Source: Vibrio chagasii
GTDB taxonomy: Bacteria; Pseudomonadota; Gammaproteobacteria; Enterobacterales; Vibrionaceae
Length of the DNA stretch: 64,000 bases
NCBI GenBank assembly: GCA_041879415.1
Contig: CP090852.1
Coordinates: 1,612,001 to 1,676,000 of the forward strand
Reading direction: 5' to 3'
The position numbers and the translations under genes were made by a program. Below the pieces are notes generated by a model. It searched no databases. It was not told where the DNA came from and worked only from the letters and a program-made list of their open reading frames with translations. Numbering within the stretch: the stretch's first letter is position 1; each line of letters starts with the position of its first letter. Below are positions 1 to 7,439 of this stretch, one piece after another.

Positions 1-196
1 TGATTGGAGAGCCAATTTCACGACCTGTGTGATGACCATTGACGATTTTCACGACCGAGTTTTCTAAGCTTTCAAATGAATGAATGACTACTTCGCAATA
101 GGGGCCAATTAAATCAGCGAGTGTGTCTGCTAAGCGAAAGTAGTTGCTTAAACATTCTCTATCTTCGTCGGTGAATCTAACTTGTTTTACATTCAT
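1..196 (-). CDS. YheO/DauR-type transcriptional regulator, N-terminal part (truncated by window edge)
   Basis: The start codon is the ATG whose complement lies at 194-196; 65 codons are visible before the window ends. The translated start has the look of a PAS_6 (YheO-like) domain: a phrase of the type GPYCEVVIHSF followed by VNGHHTGREIGSPI closely resembles the E. coli YheO N-terminus. Family members are DNA-binding regulators with an N-terminal PAS-like sensor and a C-terminal helix-turn-helix; that HTH lies outside the window. It is transcribed away from the phn operon and I see no reason to tie it to phosphonate use. The ligand is unknown. Confidence 0.75.
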   Translation of the reverse strand, partial: MNVKQVRFTDEDRECLSNYFRLADTLADLIGPYCEVVIHSFESLENSVVKIVNGHHTGREIGSPI

Positions 197-587
197 AGTT
201 TCGGTTTACATTTTTGAACTCGATGACTGGAATCTACTCCTTTGGTGGTATTTGAACAAGATGCAGTAAACTTCTGTAAACCGATAAAAAGCGTCTAAAA
301 CACCAACAAATAACGGAAATTTAACCTAAATTAAGAGTGAAATTTGAACAGGATCACCAAACCATCTTCAATATGGTTTAATTTCTTAAACTTCATCAAA
401 GTTTAAATATTTAAAACCAAAGATTGCATTTTTGAACACTTTAATGATCTAGAACAAATCCACGATTGAGGTGAAACGGGCATCCCATAATGGGATGCTT
501 TTTTATATGCGAACTTATTAGTTATTGGACATGTTTATTGATTGATCTGAGAGTTAAAAGGTGTCGCTGTGTCTATCGAACTTTTTA
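197..587. other. Non-coding gap left of the phn promoter
   Basis: This AT-rich stretch separates the YheO-like gene from the phn leader. It must hold the promoter of the leftward regulator. Apart from the strong + strand terminator at 480-504 I see no convincing gene. The terminator implies a short + strand transcript arising somewhere in 250-460, which could be a small RNA, but no promoter stands out. Confidence 0.5.
480..504 (+). terminator. Intrinsic terminator with no gene upstream on its strand
   Basis: GCATCCCAT and ATGGGATGC form a near-perfect stem with a one-base centre, or more realistically 8 bp with a short loop, directly followed by six T residues. It reads on the + strand, where no gene precedes it inside the window. 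It lies upstream of the Pho box and therefore cannot attenuate the phn transcript started there. Confidence 0.75.
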
Positions 588-605
588 TTGTCAAATTACT
601 GTGAA
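588..605 (+). promoter_or_regulatory. Candidate Pho box (PhoB site) of the phn operon
   Basis: Two 7-bp direct repeats, TTGTCAA at 588-594 and CTGTGAA at 599-605, have the 11-bp spacing of the PhoB consensus (CTGTCAT, 4 bp, CTGTCAT). A TATATA hexamer at 615-620 lies about 10 bp downstream, the place expected for the -10 box of a PhoB-activated promoter without a -35. Transcription would start near 627 and leave a leader of roughly 165 nt before phnC. Phosphate control of phn operons is established in enteric bacteria; its use here is inferred. Confidence 0.6.
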
Positions 606-614
606 TTACGTCTG

Positions 615-620
615 TATATA
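615..620 (+). promoter_or_regulatory. Candidate -10 box of the phn promoter
   Basis: TATATA sits 10 bp past the end of the candidate Pho box, and no good -35 hexamer is visible, as expected for a PhoB-dependent promoter. The assignment depends on the Pho box being real. Confidence 0.45.
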
Positions 621-677
621 AGTTGATATCCCTCTGCTAATTCCTTTAGTTTTTATCATTTAAAACAGCAGGTTAAG

Positions 678-691
678 CTTGTCTAGACAAG
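678..691. promoter_or_regulatory. Palindromic operator, probable PhnF site 1
   Basis: CTTGTCTAGACAAG is a perfect 14-bp palindrome containing GTCTAGAC, which fits the GT-N-TA-N-AC core bound by the GntR/HutC subfamily to which PhnF belongs. It lies about 50 bp downstream of the inferred start site and about 100 bp before phnC, a position where a bound repressor would block elongation or clearance. A near copy precedes phnF at 3482-3497. Confidence 0.65.
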
Positions 692-792
692 TTGGCTAAC
701 CCGTTGAAATATTTCATTTCTGCAAATAAACCGACACGTAAATTTAATATTCAGACGTCAAAGTGGCCTTAAATCAAACAGGGACATTGACG

Positions 793-1605
793 ATGAATAA
801 CATCATTGAAGTTAACAAGGTCAACAAAACATTCGGTTCGAATAAAGCACTGAATAGCATCAATTTGACGATTACCAGCCGCAAGATGACGGCGTTACTT
901 GGCCCATCGGGTTCCGGTAAATCTACGTTGTTGCGTCATTTAAGTGGACTAGTTATTGGCGATAAAGGTAACGACTCAAACATTCGAGTTTTAGGCAAGA
1001 CTGTTCAATCCAATGGTAAGCCTGATGCCAAAGTTCGTGAGCGACGTGCGAAAGCGGGCTACATCTTCCAACAATTCAATTTAGTAAACCGTTTATCGGT
1101 GATGACCAATGTACTGATTGGTGCACTGAGTTCGACTCCTAAGTGGAGAACGCTAACTGGCATGTTCACGGTTGAACAGCAGCAACAAGCATTAGAAGCA
1201 TTGCGTCGAGTCGGTATGGAAGATTTCGCGGGCCAACGTGTTGGCAATCTATCTGGTGGCCAACAGCAGCGTGTTGCGATTGCTAGAGCATTGATGCAAA
1301 AGGCTGAAATCATTTTTGCTGATGAACCCATCGCTTCGCTTGACCCAGAATCTGCGCGCATCGTGATGGAACTGCTGACCGACATTAATGAAAAAGAAGG
1401 CATTCCTGTCATCGTCACACTTCACCAAGTGGACCATGCCCTTAAGTACTGCGAAAACATCATCGCTCTTAAAGATGGCCAAGTGTTCTATGAAGGAAAG
1501 AGTGCGGAACTCACTAAGCCTCAGCTTGAAGACCTATACCGCTCTAAAAAAACGGCGAACGCACCACACATCCAATCTAACGACGTGCTTGCTGCGTCTT
1601 TTTAA
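793..1605 (+). CDS. phnC: Phosphonate ABC transporter ATP-binding protein PhnC
   Basis: This is the ATPase that powers uptake of phosphonates with PhnD and PhnE. The 270-residue protein shows Walker A GPSGSGKST at 37-45, signature LSGGQ at 153-157 and Walker B IIFADEP at 173-179. I start at the ATG at 793 because an AGGGA motif precedes it at good spacing; an in-frame GTG at 763 would add ten residues foreign to the family. It is the first gene of the phn operon, preceded by the candidate Pho box and PhnF operator. Length and motifs are normal, so the call is firm. Confidence 0.95.
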   Translation: MNNIIEVNKVNKTFGSNKALNSINLTITSRKMTALLGPSGSGKSTLLRHLSGLVIGDKGNDSNIRVLGKTVQSNGKPDAKVRERRAKAGYIFQQFNLVNRLSVMTNVLIGALSSTPKWRTLTGMFTVEQQQQALEALRRVGMEDFAGQRVGNLSGGQQQRVAIARALMQKAEIIFADEPIASLDPESARIVMELLTDINEKEGIPVIVTLHQVDHALKYCENIIALKDGQVFYEGKSAELTKPQLEDLYRSKKTANAPHIQSNDVLAASF

Positions 1606-1621
1606 ATATCAGGGAATTAAG

Positions 1622-2617
1622 ATGTTTCATTCAATCAAGTCGGGAATTAAAAAAGCCTCAATGTTGGCAACGGTACTGATGACAACGTTCACTGCTAGTC
1701 ATGCTTTTGCAAACGACGCAATCAACTTCGGCATTATCGCGACCGATGCGCAACAAAACTTACGTCAGCGCTGGGAGCCTCTTTTAGATGATTTAGGCGA
1801 AGCCTTGGGTAAGCCCGTGAAGGCGTATTTCGCTCCCGATTACGCGGGAATCATCCAAGCGCAACGTTTTGGAAAAGTTGATTTTGCCTACTACGGAAAC
1901 AAAGCGGCAATGGAAGCTGTTGATCGTGCCGATGCGGAAGTTTTTGCCCGTTATATCGATGCGGATGGCTTACAGGGCTATTACAGCCTACTTATTGTTA
2001 ATGCAGAAAATGACAGCATCAACACGCTTCAAGATGTTCTAGACCAACATGAGAAACTCAGGCTTGGCAACGGTGATCCTAACTCCACGTCAGGCTTCTT
2101 AGTACCAAACTTCGAAGCGTTCGCCAACAATGGTGTATCAGCCAACGATTTCCATCGCAACGTCACTGCTAGCCATGGCGCAAACGTAATGGCCGTAGCC
2201 AACAACCAGGTTGATGTTGCCACCAATCACACCATGAGCCTTGTTCGTATCGAAGAACAAAACCCTGAATTGTTTAACAAGCTGAAAGTGGTTTGGCAGT
2301 CAGAGCTCATCCCTTCAGATGTGATTACTTACCGAAAAGGCTTAGATGAAGAGCTAAAGCAGAAGGCGCGTGAATTCTTTGTCGCTTATGGAGAAGAGCC
2401 TCAACAGCTTGAAAACCTGAGCCTGCTAGCTTGGTCTGGCTTTGCTGCAACCGATAACAAGCAACTGTTGCCAATTCGTCAAATGGAAGCGTTTAAGAAG
2501 TTGGTTGAAGCGGAGAACAACAGCAACTTGAGTGAGAAAGATAGAACTAAGCGCATGGCGCAATACCAAGCTGAAATCGACCAACTACAAACTGAAATTG
2601 ATGCCCTTAAAGGCTAA
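1622..2617 (+). CDS. phnD: Phosphonate ABC transporter substrate-binding protein PhnD
   Basis: Periplasmic protein that captures phosphonates and delivers them to PhnE. The 331-residue product begins with a clear signal peptide (charged start, hydrophobic core, cleavage after about residue 30 at SHAFA). The body has the PhnD-type signatures FGIIATDAQQNLRQRW near the mature N-terminus and a NGDPNSTSGFLVP segment in mid-protein typical of this binding-protein family. The start at 1622 follows GGGAATTAAG, a good ribosome site 16 bp after phnC ends. The last 30 residues are a polar, probably helical tail. A strong hairpin follows the gene. Confidence 0.94.
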   Translation: MFHSIKSGIKKASMLATVLMTTFTASHAFANDAINFGIIATDAQQNLRQRWEPLLDDLGEALGKPVKAYFAPDYAGIIQAQRFGKVDFAYYGNKAAMEAVDRADAEVFARYIDADGLQGYYSLLIVNAENDSINTLQDVLDQHEKLRLGNGDPNSTSGFLVPNFEAFANNGVSANDFHRNVTASHGANVMAVANNQVDVATNHTMSLVRIEEQNPELFNKLKVVWQSELIPSDVITYRKGLDEELKQKAREFFVAYGEEPQQLENLSLLAWSGFAATDNKQLLPIRQMEAFKKLVEAENNSNLSEKDRTKRMAQYQAEIDQLQTEIDALKG

Positions 2618-2627
2618 CCCTAATCCT

Positions 2628-2648
2628 TGCGCCACTTTGAGTGGCGCA
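2628..2648 (+). promoter_or_regulatory. Intercistronic hairpin between phnD and phnE
   Basis: TGCGCCACT and AGTGGCGCA form a perfect 9-bp, GC-rich stem around a TTG loop, starting 11 bases after the phnD stop. No T tract follows, so it is not an ordinary terminator. Such hairpins often protect the upstream binding-protein mRNA from 3' exonucleases and give it excess expression over the permease. It overlaps a GTG at 2641, which argues against that codon as the phnE start. Confidence 0.6.
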
Positions 2649-2667
2649 GCAACCGAGTAATAGAACA

Positions 2668-3456
2668 ATGACTGCAATAACTCAACGTTACGAACCTTCA
2701 TCGAAGCTGTCGATTAAAAATGGTGTGATTGCTGTGATAGCACTTCTGGTCCTTAGTTGGGCGTGGCAAGGCGCAGAGATGGCACCAATGATGTTCTTTG
2801 AACACCCAGAGAATATGGTTCAGCTGGGCAAGGATTTCTTCCCGGCAGATTTCAGTGAAAGCAACGTTTATTTCAGTGAAATGCTAGTAACGATTCAAGT
2901 GGGTATTTGGGGAACCGTGTTATCGATTCTGTTAGCGATTCCATTTGGTATTTTGAGTGCTGAAAATCTGATGCCGAGCTGGGTGACATTTCCAATTCGT
3001 CGACTAATGGACTGTCTACGCGCTATCAACGAAATGGTGTTTGCGATGCTGTTTGTGGTGGTTGTTGGGTTGGGGCCGTTTGCCGGTGTGATGGCGCTGT
3101 TTATTCACACGACAGGCGTACTTGCCAAGCTATTTGCTGAAGCCATTGAAGCGATTGAACCCGGACCGATGGAAGGTATTAAAGCGACTGGTGCTAACCC
3201 ATTTGAGGTAATTCTATACGGTGTGATTCCACAGGTGATGCCACTTTGGATTTCATATTCACTGTACCGCTTAGAGTCGAATATCCGCTCTGCAACGGTT
3301 GTAGGCATGGTTGGCGCAGGTGGTATCGGTGTACTGCTTTGGCAATCGATCTCAGGTTTCCAGTTGCAACAAACTGCCGCGATTATGGCGATTGTTATCG
3401 TAACGGTCAGTGTTATCGACTTCGTTTCTCAAATCATTCGTAAGAAGTTTATCTAG
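2668..3456 (+). CDS. phnE: Phosphonate ABC transporter permease PhnE
   Basis: Inner-membrane channel subunit of the PhnCDE importer. The 262-residue protein has about six hydrophobic helices. The EAA loop is recognisable around residues 165-190 (EAIEAIEPGPMEGIKATGA), the surface that contacts PhnC. The ATG at 2668 is preferred over the upstream GTG at 2641, which lies inside a strong hairpin; its own ribosome site is weak, which may keep permease levels below those of PhnD. Only one permease gene is present. Confidence 0.93.
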   Translation: MTAITQRYEPSSKLSIKNGVIAVIALLVLSWAWQGAEMAPMMFFEHPENMVQLGKDFFPADFSESNVYFSEMLVTIQVGIWGTVLSILLAIPFGILSAENLMPSWVTFPIRRLMDCLRAINEMVFAMLFVVVVGLGPFAGVMALFIHTTGVLAKLFAEAIEAIEPGPMEGIKATGANPFEVILYGVIPQVMPLWISYSLYRLESNIRSATVVGMVGAGGIGVLLWQSISGFQLQQTAAIMAIVIVTVSVIDFVSQIIRKKFI

Positions 3457-3481
3457 GCATCTTAGATGTCAATTTAAGCAG

Positions 3482-3497
3482 ACTTGTCTAGATAAGT
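3482..3497. promoter_or_regulatory. Palindromic operator, probable PhnF site 2
   Basis: ACTTGTCTAGATAAGT is a 16-bp palindrome with one mismatched pair, and its core matches the perfect palindrome at 678-691. It lies 28 bp before the phnF start codon in the 68-bp phnE-phnF gap. This suggests that PhnF regulates its own gene and the downstream C-P lyase genes as well as the importer promoter, or that the two sites are bridged by looping. Confidence 0.6.
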
Positions 3498-3524
3498 ATT
3501 TGAATCATAGAGAAGGAACACCTT

Positions 3525-4220
3525 ATGCCCGTTTACTTAGATATTGCTTCACAGCTTGAACAAGAGGTGAAAGATCGTTTTGTTCCCGGTGATTACCTTC
3601 CTCCAGAGTCAAAATTGGCAGAGCGCTTTGCCGTGAATCGTCACACGCTTCGCCGCGCTGTCGATGAGTTGGTATCAACGGGATTGATTCAACGTCATCA
3701 AGGCAAAGGCAACATGGTGATTCGTGAGCCAAGTGAGTATCGACTTCACTCTGGAGCACATTTCACCAAGAACCTGATTGAGCAAGGCGCAATGCCAAGA
3801 TGTGAGGTGCTTCAGTCTCGCCTTATCAATGTATCCCCCAAAATTGCGGGTTACTTGAAGGTGGAGGAAGGGAGCAAGGTTATTCATATCCGTACCCTGC
3901 GAAAAACGGGAGATACGCCAAGAACCATTATCGATCACTACCTGCCGAATCTGGTGTGGTGGCCGATTCTCAAGAATTTCACTAACGGTTCTTTGCACCA
4001 GTTTATTCAGCGTGGTTTGGAGACTGATTTAGAGCGAAAAGAGACTCGTGTTGGGGCAAAAATCCCAAGCAATGAAGAGTGTCGCTTGCTGCAAATCAGC
4101 ACCAACACACCGCTACTCAAAATTAAAACCACCAACGTAATTAAAGGCACTCAAGTAGTAGCGGAATTCTCAAGTTCCAATACCCGTGCCGATGCAACTG
4201 AAATAGTAATGGAGCACTAA
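3525..4220 (+). CDS. phnF: GntR/HutC-family repressor PhnF
   Basis: Predicted repressor of the phn operon. The 231-residue protein has an N-terminal winged helix (about 1-70, with the family phrase LPPESKLAERFAVNRHTLRRAV) and a UTRA effector domain (about 85-228). The start ATG at 3525 follows AGAAGGA at good spacing. The stop codon directly abuts the phnG ATG, so the regulator is built into the operon it probably controls. The two GTCTAGA-type palindromes, one before phnC and one before this gene, are the natural operators. The effector is presumably a phosphonate or phosphate metabolite, which is inference. Confidence 0.9.
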   Translation: MPVYLDIASQLEQEVKDRFVPGDYLPPESKLAERFAVNRHTLRRAVDELVSTGLIQRHQGKGNMVIREPSEYRLHSGAHFTKNLIEQGAMPRCEVLQSRLINVSPKIAGYLKVEEGSKVIHIRTLRKTGDTPRTIIDHYLPNLVWWPILKNFTNGSLHQFIQRGLETDLERKETRVGAKIPSNEECRLLQISTNTPLLKIKTTNVIKGTQVVAEFSSSNTRADATEIVMEH

Positions 4221-4667
4221 ATGACAGCTTTGAAAGAGCGACAAAATTGGATGTCGGTACTCGCGCAGAGCCAGTTTTCAGAATTAAAAACGCGATGGGA
4301 AGCATTAGGGCTAGAAGCAGAATACGCAATGGTTCGCCAACCCGAGGTTGGGTTAGCACAAGTGCGAGCTCGTATGGGCTCAACAGGTCGTCAGTTCAAT
4401 ATGGGCGATGTCACCGTGACTCGCGCCGTCATCAAGCTAACAACTGGGGAGCTTGGCTACAGCTACTTACAGGGACGAAGTAAGCCGCATGCAGAGTTAG
4501 CAGCTGTAGTCGATGCCTTGATGCAAAACGGGCAACAAGCCGAAGTGATCAAAGCGCAACTTATAGAACCGTTGGCAGCGATGAAGCACGAACGAGACAG
4601 TCGACGTCGACAAGAAGTCGCTTCAAGCAAAGTGGACTTTTTTACCATGGTTCGTGGTGAAGACTAG
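4221..4667 (+). CDS. phnG: C-P lyase core subunit PhnG
   Basis: Part of the PhnGHIJ core complex that joins the phosphonate to ribose and cleaves the C-P bond; with PhnI and PhnH it supports the triphosphate-forming nucleosidase step. The 148-residue length matches the E. coli subunit (150). The phrases RQPEVGLAQVRARMGSTGRQFN and GELGYSYLQGR are family hallmarks. It starts immediately after the phnF stop codon. Its last codons form the first unit of an 18-bp tandem repeat that runs on into the phnG-phnH gap. Confidence 0.94.
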   Translation: MTALKERQNWMSVLAQSQFSELKTRWEALGLEAEYAMVRQPEVGLAQVRARMGSTGRQFNMGDVTVTRAVIKLTTGELGYSYLQGRSKPHAELAAVVDALMQNGQQAEVIKAQLIEPLAAMKHERDSRRRQEVASSKVDFFTMVRGED

Positions 4668-4717
4668 GTTCGTGGAGAACATTAGATTCGCGGAGAAGCT
4701 TGTTTCGTAGAGAGGAA
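4649..4717 (+). repeat. Imperfect 18-bp tandem repeat, about 4 copies
   Basis: TTCGTGGTGAA, TTCGTGGAGAA, TTCGCGGAGAA and TTCGTAGAGAG recur starting at 4651, 4669, 4687 and 4704. The first unit contributes the end of phnG and the others fill half of the 128-bp gap to phnH. This is the longest gap in the otherwise tightly packed C-P lyase part of the operon. Confidence 0.7.
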
Positions 4718-4795
4718 CAGCTTCGCTCGCAAGAAAAAGAACTACATGTCATTCAAGAACAAAATTAACGAATTAAACAGGTTAGAACGAATTCA

Positions 4796-5416
4796 ATGAG
4801 TATGATTTCTCCTGCATTTCAAGATGCAGTTCATGACAGCCAGCAGTGCTTTCGATTGCTGCTGAAGGCGATGTCAGAACCCGGTACCGTAGTAACACTG
4901 AACCGTTGTGAAGGCTTTGGTTCAATGATGAGTGCTGCTGCTCAAACACTGCTTTCAATGGCCGACAACGCGACGCCAATTTGGCTCTCTGAGACATTAA
5001 ATGCTGACCATGCGGTCACGGAAAATATTAAATTTCACGTTGGTGCACCGATTGTAGAACAGCCTCAACAAGCTGGTTTTGCGGTGATATCACCGCAAGA
5101 TTTATTGGCGATCGATTGGTCGGAACTGACATTCAATCTCGGCAATGAAGAGTATCCAGACACTTCAACAACGGTTGTCATTGAGGTAGACAGCTTAACA
5201 TCAGGCTCTGAGCTGTCACTGAGTGGCCCGGGCATTCAAAGTGAACAAATTGCTTCATTCAGTGGGTTATCAGAGGGTTTCGTTGCTTACCTTAAAGAGC
5301 GTCAATCATTGGTGAAGTTCCCACTAGGTGTCGACTTTATCTTTGTCGCAGACCAGCAAGTGCTGTGTCTGCCTCGTACAACTAAAGTGGAGGCGGCATC
5401 ATGTACGTTGCTGTAA
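4796..5416 (+). CDS. phnH: C-P lyase core subunit PhnH
   Basis: Homodimerising subunit at the base of the PhnGHIJ complex. The 206-residue protein (E. coli 194) has the PhnH signatures SQQCFRLLLKAMSEPGT near the N-terminus and SGPGIQ in mid-protein. ATG at 4796 is used; a second ATG two codons later is possible. The 3' end overlaps phnI by 16 bases, a sign of coupled translation. The preceding 128-bp gap carries the 18-bp repeats. Confidence 0.94.
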   Translation: MSMISPAFQDAVHDSQQCFRLLLKAMSEPGTVVTLNRCEGFGSMMSAAAQTLLSMADNATPIWLSETLNADHAVTENIKFHVGAPIVEQPQQAGFAVISPQDLLAIDWSELTFNLGNEEYPDTSTTVVIEVDSLTSGSELSLSGPGIQSEQIASFSGLSEGFVAYLKERQSLVKFPLGVDFIFVADQQVLCLPRTTKVEAASCTLL

Positions 5417-6522
5417 AAGGTGGAGAAAAGGCGATTAGCTTGGCGCACCAACTGCAAGCCAAGAAGCGTCGTGGTAATCCAGAGCTTCCAGAGCTGACTG
5501 TAGATCAGATTCAAGAGCAGCTGTCGGGTTCAGTAGATCGAGTGATGACGGAAGGCGGCATTTATGACAAACAACTTGCGGCATTGGCAATCAAACAAGC
5601 GGCTGGCGACCTTGTCGAAGCGATTTTCTTGTTACGCGCTTATCGCACCACGTTACCTCGCTTGATCACAGCGCAACCTGTCGACACGAGTGCTATGCGA
5701 ATCGAGCGTCGTATTTCGGCAACCTACAAAGATTTACCTGGCGGCCAAATCTTAGGTCCAACTTACGATTACACACATCGCCTGTTGGATTTCAGCCTAC
5801 TTGCAGAAGGTGAGGCTCCCCAAATCCCAACTCAAGATGTGGCTGACTCTGAACCTTGCCCACAGGTATTGGGTATTCTTGAAAACCTCGACATGATGTT
5901 GACCGAAGAAGATGACCAGCAAGTACCAGAAGACATCACCATGAATCCGGTGAACTACCCGTCTAACCGTAGTGCACGATTACAAAACTTGGTGCGTGGC
6001 GATGAAGGGTTTTTACTTGCACTGAGTTACTCGACTCAGCGTGGCTATGGTCGTAATCACCCATTCGCGGGCGAGATTCGTACTGGATTTTCAACGCTAT
6101 CAATTGAACCAGAAGAGCTTGGTTTCAGCATCGACATCGGTGAAATTGAGCTAACAGAGTGTCAGATGATTAATGGCTTTGTTGGTAACAAACAACAGAA
6201 AGCTAAATTGACTCGTGGCTATGGCTTAACGTTCGGTGCAACTGAACGTAAAGCGATGTCGATGGCGTTGGTTGATCGTTCTTTGCAAGCTGCTGAGTTT
6301 GATGAGCCTGTTGATAGCCCTGCTCAAGACGAAGAGTTTGTGCTTTCTCACTCAGACAATGTTGAAGCTGCTGGTTTTGTGTCCCACCTAAAACTTCCTC
6401 ACTACGTCGATTTCCAAGCGGAACTGGAGCTGCTTAGAAAAATGCACAAAGAGCACGATGAATTGATGGCTCAGCCAGGTAATGACGAACAAGGTAATGA
6501 TGTACAAGGAGGTCACTCATGA
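5401..6522 (+). CDS. phnI: C-P lyase core subunit PhnI
   Basis: PhnI has nucleosidase activity and, with PhnG and PhnH, displaces adenine from ATP to form ribose-5-triphosphate alkylphosphonate. The 373-residue protein (E. coli 354) begins MYVAVKGGEKAI and carries the conserved segments ERRISATYKDLPGGQILGPT and RGYGLTFGATERKAMSMAL. The start overlaps the phnH end and the last codons overlap phnJ as ATGA. The acidic C-terminal tail (rich in E, D, Q and G) is longer than in E. coli. Confidence 0.95.
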   Translation: MYVAVKGGEKAISLAHQLQAKKRRGNPELPELTVDQIQEQLSGSVDRVMTEGGIYDKQLAALAIKQAAGDLVEAIFLLRAYRTTLPRLITAQPVDTSAMRIERRISATYKDLPGGQILGPTYDYTHRLLDFSLLAEGEAPQIPTQDVADSEPCPQVLGILENLDMMLTEEDDQQVPEDITMNPVNYPSNRSARLQNLVRGDEGFLLALSYSTQRGYGRNHPFAGEIRTGFSTLSIEPEELGFSIDIGEIELTECQMINGFVGNKQQKAKLTRGYGLTFGATERKAMSMALVDRSLQAAEFDEPVDSPAQDEEFVLSHSDNVEAAGFVSHLKLPHYVDFQAELELLRKMHKEHDELMAQPGNDEQGNDVQGGHS

Positions 6523-7439
6523 GCACGGCAACGCTAAATGCACCGGTAGGTAACACCTCACAGGTATTGAACTCTGAGGAGACTGCATCTGACAGCTCAG
6601 TAGGAGCGACGGGTTACAACTATGGATACCTTGATGAGCAAACTAAGCGAATGATTCGTCGTGCGCTGCTTAAAGCTGTGTCTATTCCAGGTTACCAAGT
6701 TCCATTTGGTGGTCGTGAAATGCCCATGCCTTACGGGTGGGGAACCGGTGGTGTGCAGATCACCGCGGCGATTATTGGCCAACCAGACACGCTAAAAGTG
6801 ATCGACCAAGGTGCCGACGATACAACTAATGCTGTATCGATTCGTGAGTTCTTCAAGTCTATCGCCAGTGCGAAAACGACTGAGAAAACCACCGAAGCGA
6901 GCATCATTCAGACACGACACCGTATCCCAGAAGTCGATCTTCAAGAAGACCAGATCTTAGTGTATCAGGTGCCGATCCCTGAGCCGTTGCGCTTCATTGA
7001 GCCACGTGAAACCGAAACTCGCAAAATGCATGCGCTGCAAGAGTACGGAATCATGCATGTAAAACTGTATGAAGATATCGCACGCTTTGGCCATATCTCA
7101 ACGGCTTACGCTTACCCAGTAAGAGTGAATGATCGTTACATCATGGATCCATCACCAATTCCTAAATTCGACAATCCGAAAATGGACAACATGGCAGCAT
7201 TGCAACTGTTTGGTGCGGGGCGCGAAAAGCGCATCTACGCGGTTCCTCCTTACACCAAAGTTCAGAGTTTAGATTTTGAAGACCATCCGTTTGAGATTCA
7301 GAAGTGGGACGAGCCGTGTGCAATTTGTGGTTCAAAAGATACCTTCCTTGATGAGGTCGTTATGGATGACCAAGGCTCACATATGTTCGTTTGTTCCGAT
7401 ACGGATTACTGCCGCGAACAACAGGAGAACAACGCATGA
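6519..7439 (+). CDS. phnJ: Carbon-phosphorus lyase PhnJ (radical SAM)
   Basis: The catalytic subunit that breaks the C-P bond by radical SAM chemistry, releasing an alkane and ribose 1,2-cyclic phosphate 5-phosphate. The 306-residue protein shows Cys267, Cys270, Cys292 and Cys298 in the spacing C-x2-C-x21-C-x5-C of E. coli PhnJ, where this unusual set binds the [4Fe-4S] cluster. Gly58 in the phrase SIPGYQVPFGG corresponds to the glycyl-radical residue Gly32 of E. coli. It carries about 26 extra N-terminal residues. The start overlaps phnI as ATGA and the end overlaps phnK in the same way. Confidence 0.96.
   Translation: MSTATLNAPVGNTSQVLNSEETASDSSVGATGYNYGYLDEQTKRMIRRALLKAVSIPGYQVPFGGREMPMPYGWGTGGVQITAAIIGQPDTLKVIDQGADDTTNAVSIREFFKSIASAKTTEKTTEASIIQTRHRIPEVDLQEDQILVYQVPIPEPLRFIEPRETETRKMHALQEYGIMHVKLYEDIARFGHISTAYAYPVRVNDRYIMDPSPIPKFDNPKMDNMAALQLFGAGREKRIYAVPPYTKVQSLDFEDHPFEIQKWDEPCAICGSKDTFLDEVVMDDQGSHMFVCSDTDYCREQQENNA

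Noticed and set aside
763..792. GTG start for phnC ten codons upstream
   Set aside because: No ribosome site at the GTG, whereas the ATG at 793 has one and matches the family N-terminus.
1388..1621. Longer N-terminus for phnD reaching into phnC
   Set aside because: It would overlap phnC by more than 200 bp and hide the clear signal peptide that starts at 1622.
2641..2667. GTG start for phnE
   Set aside because: The codon lies in the 3' arm of a strong hairpin and the extra residues are not family-like.
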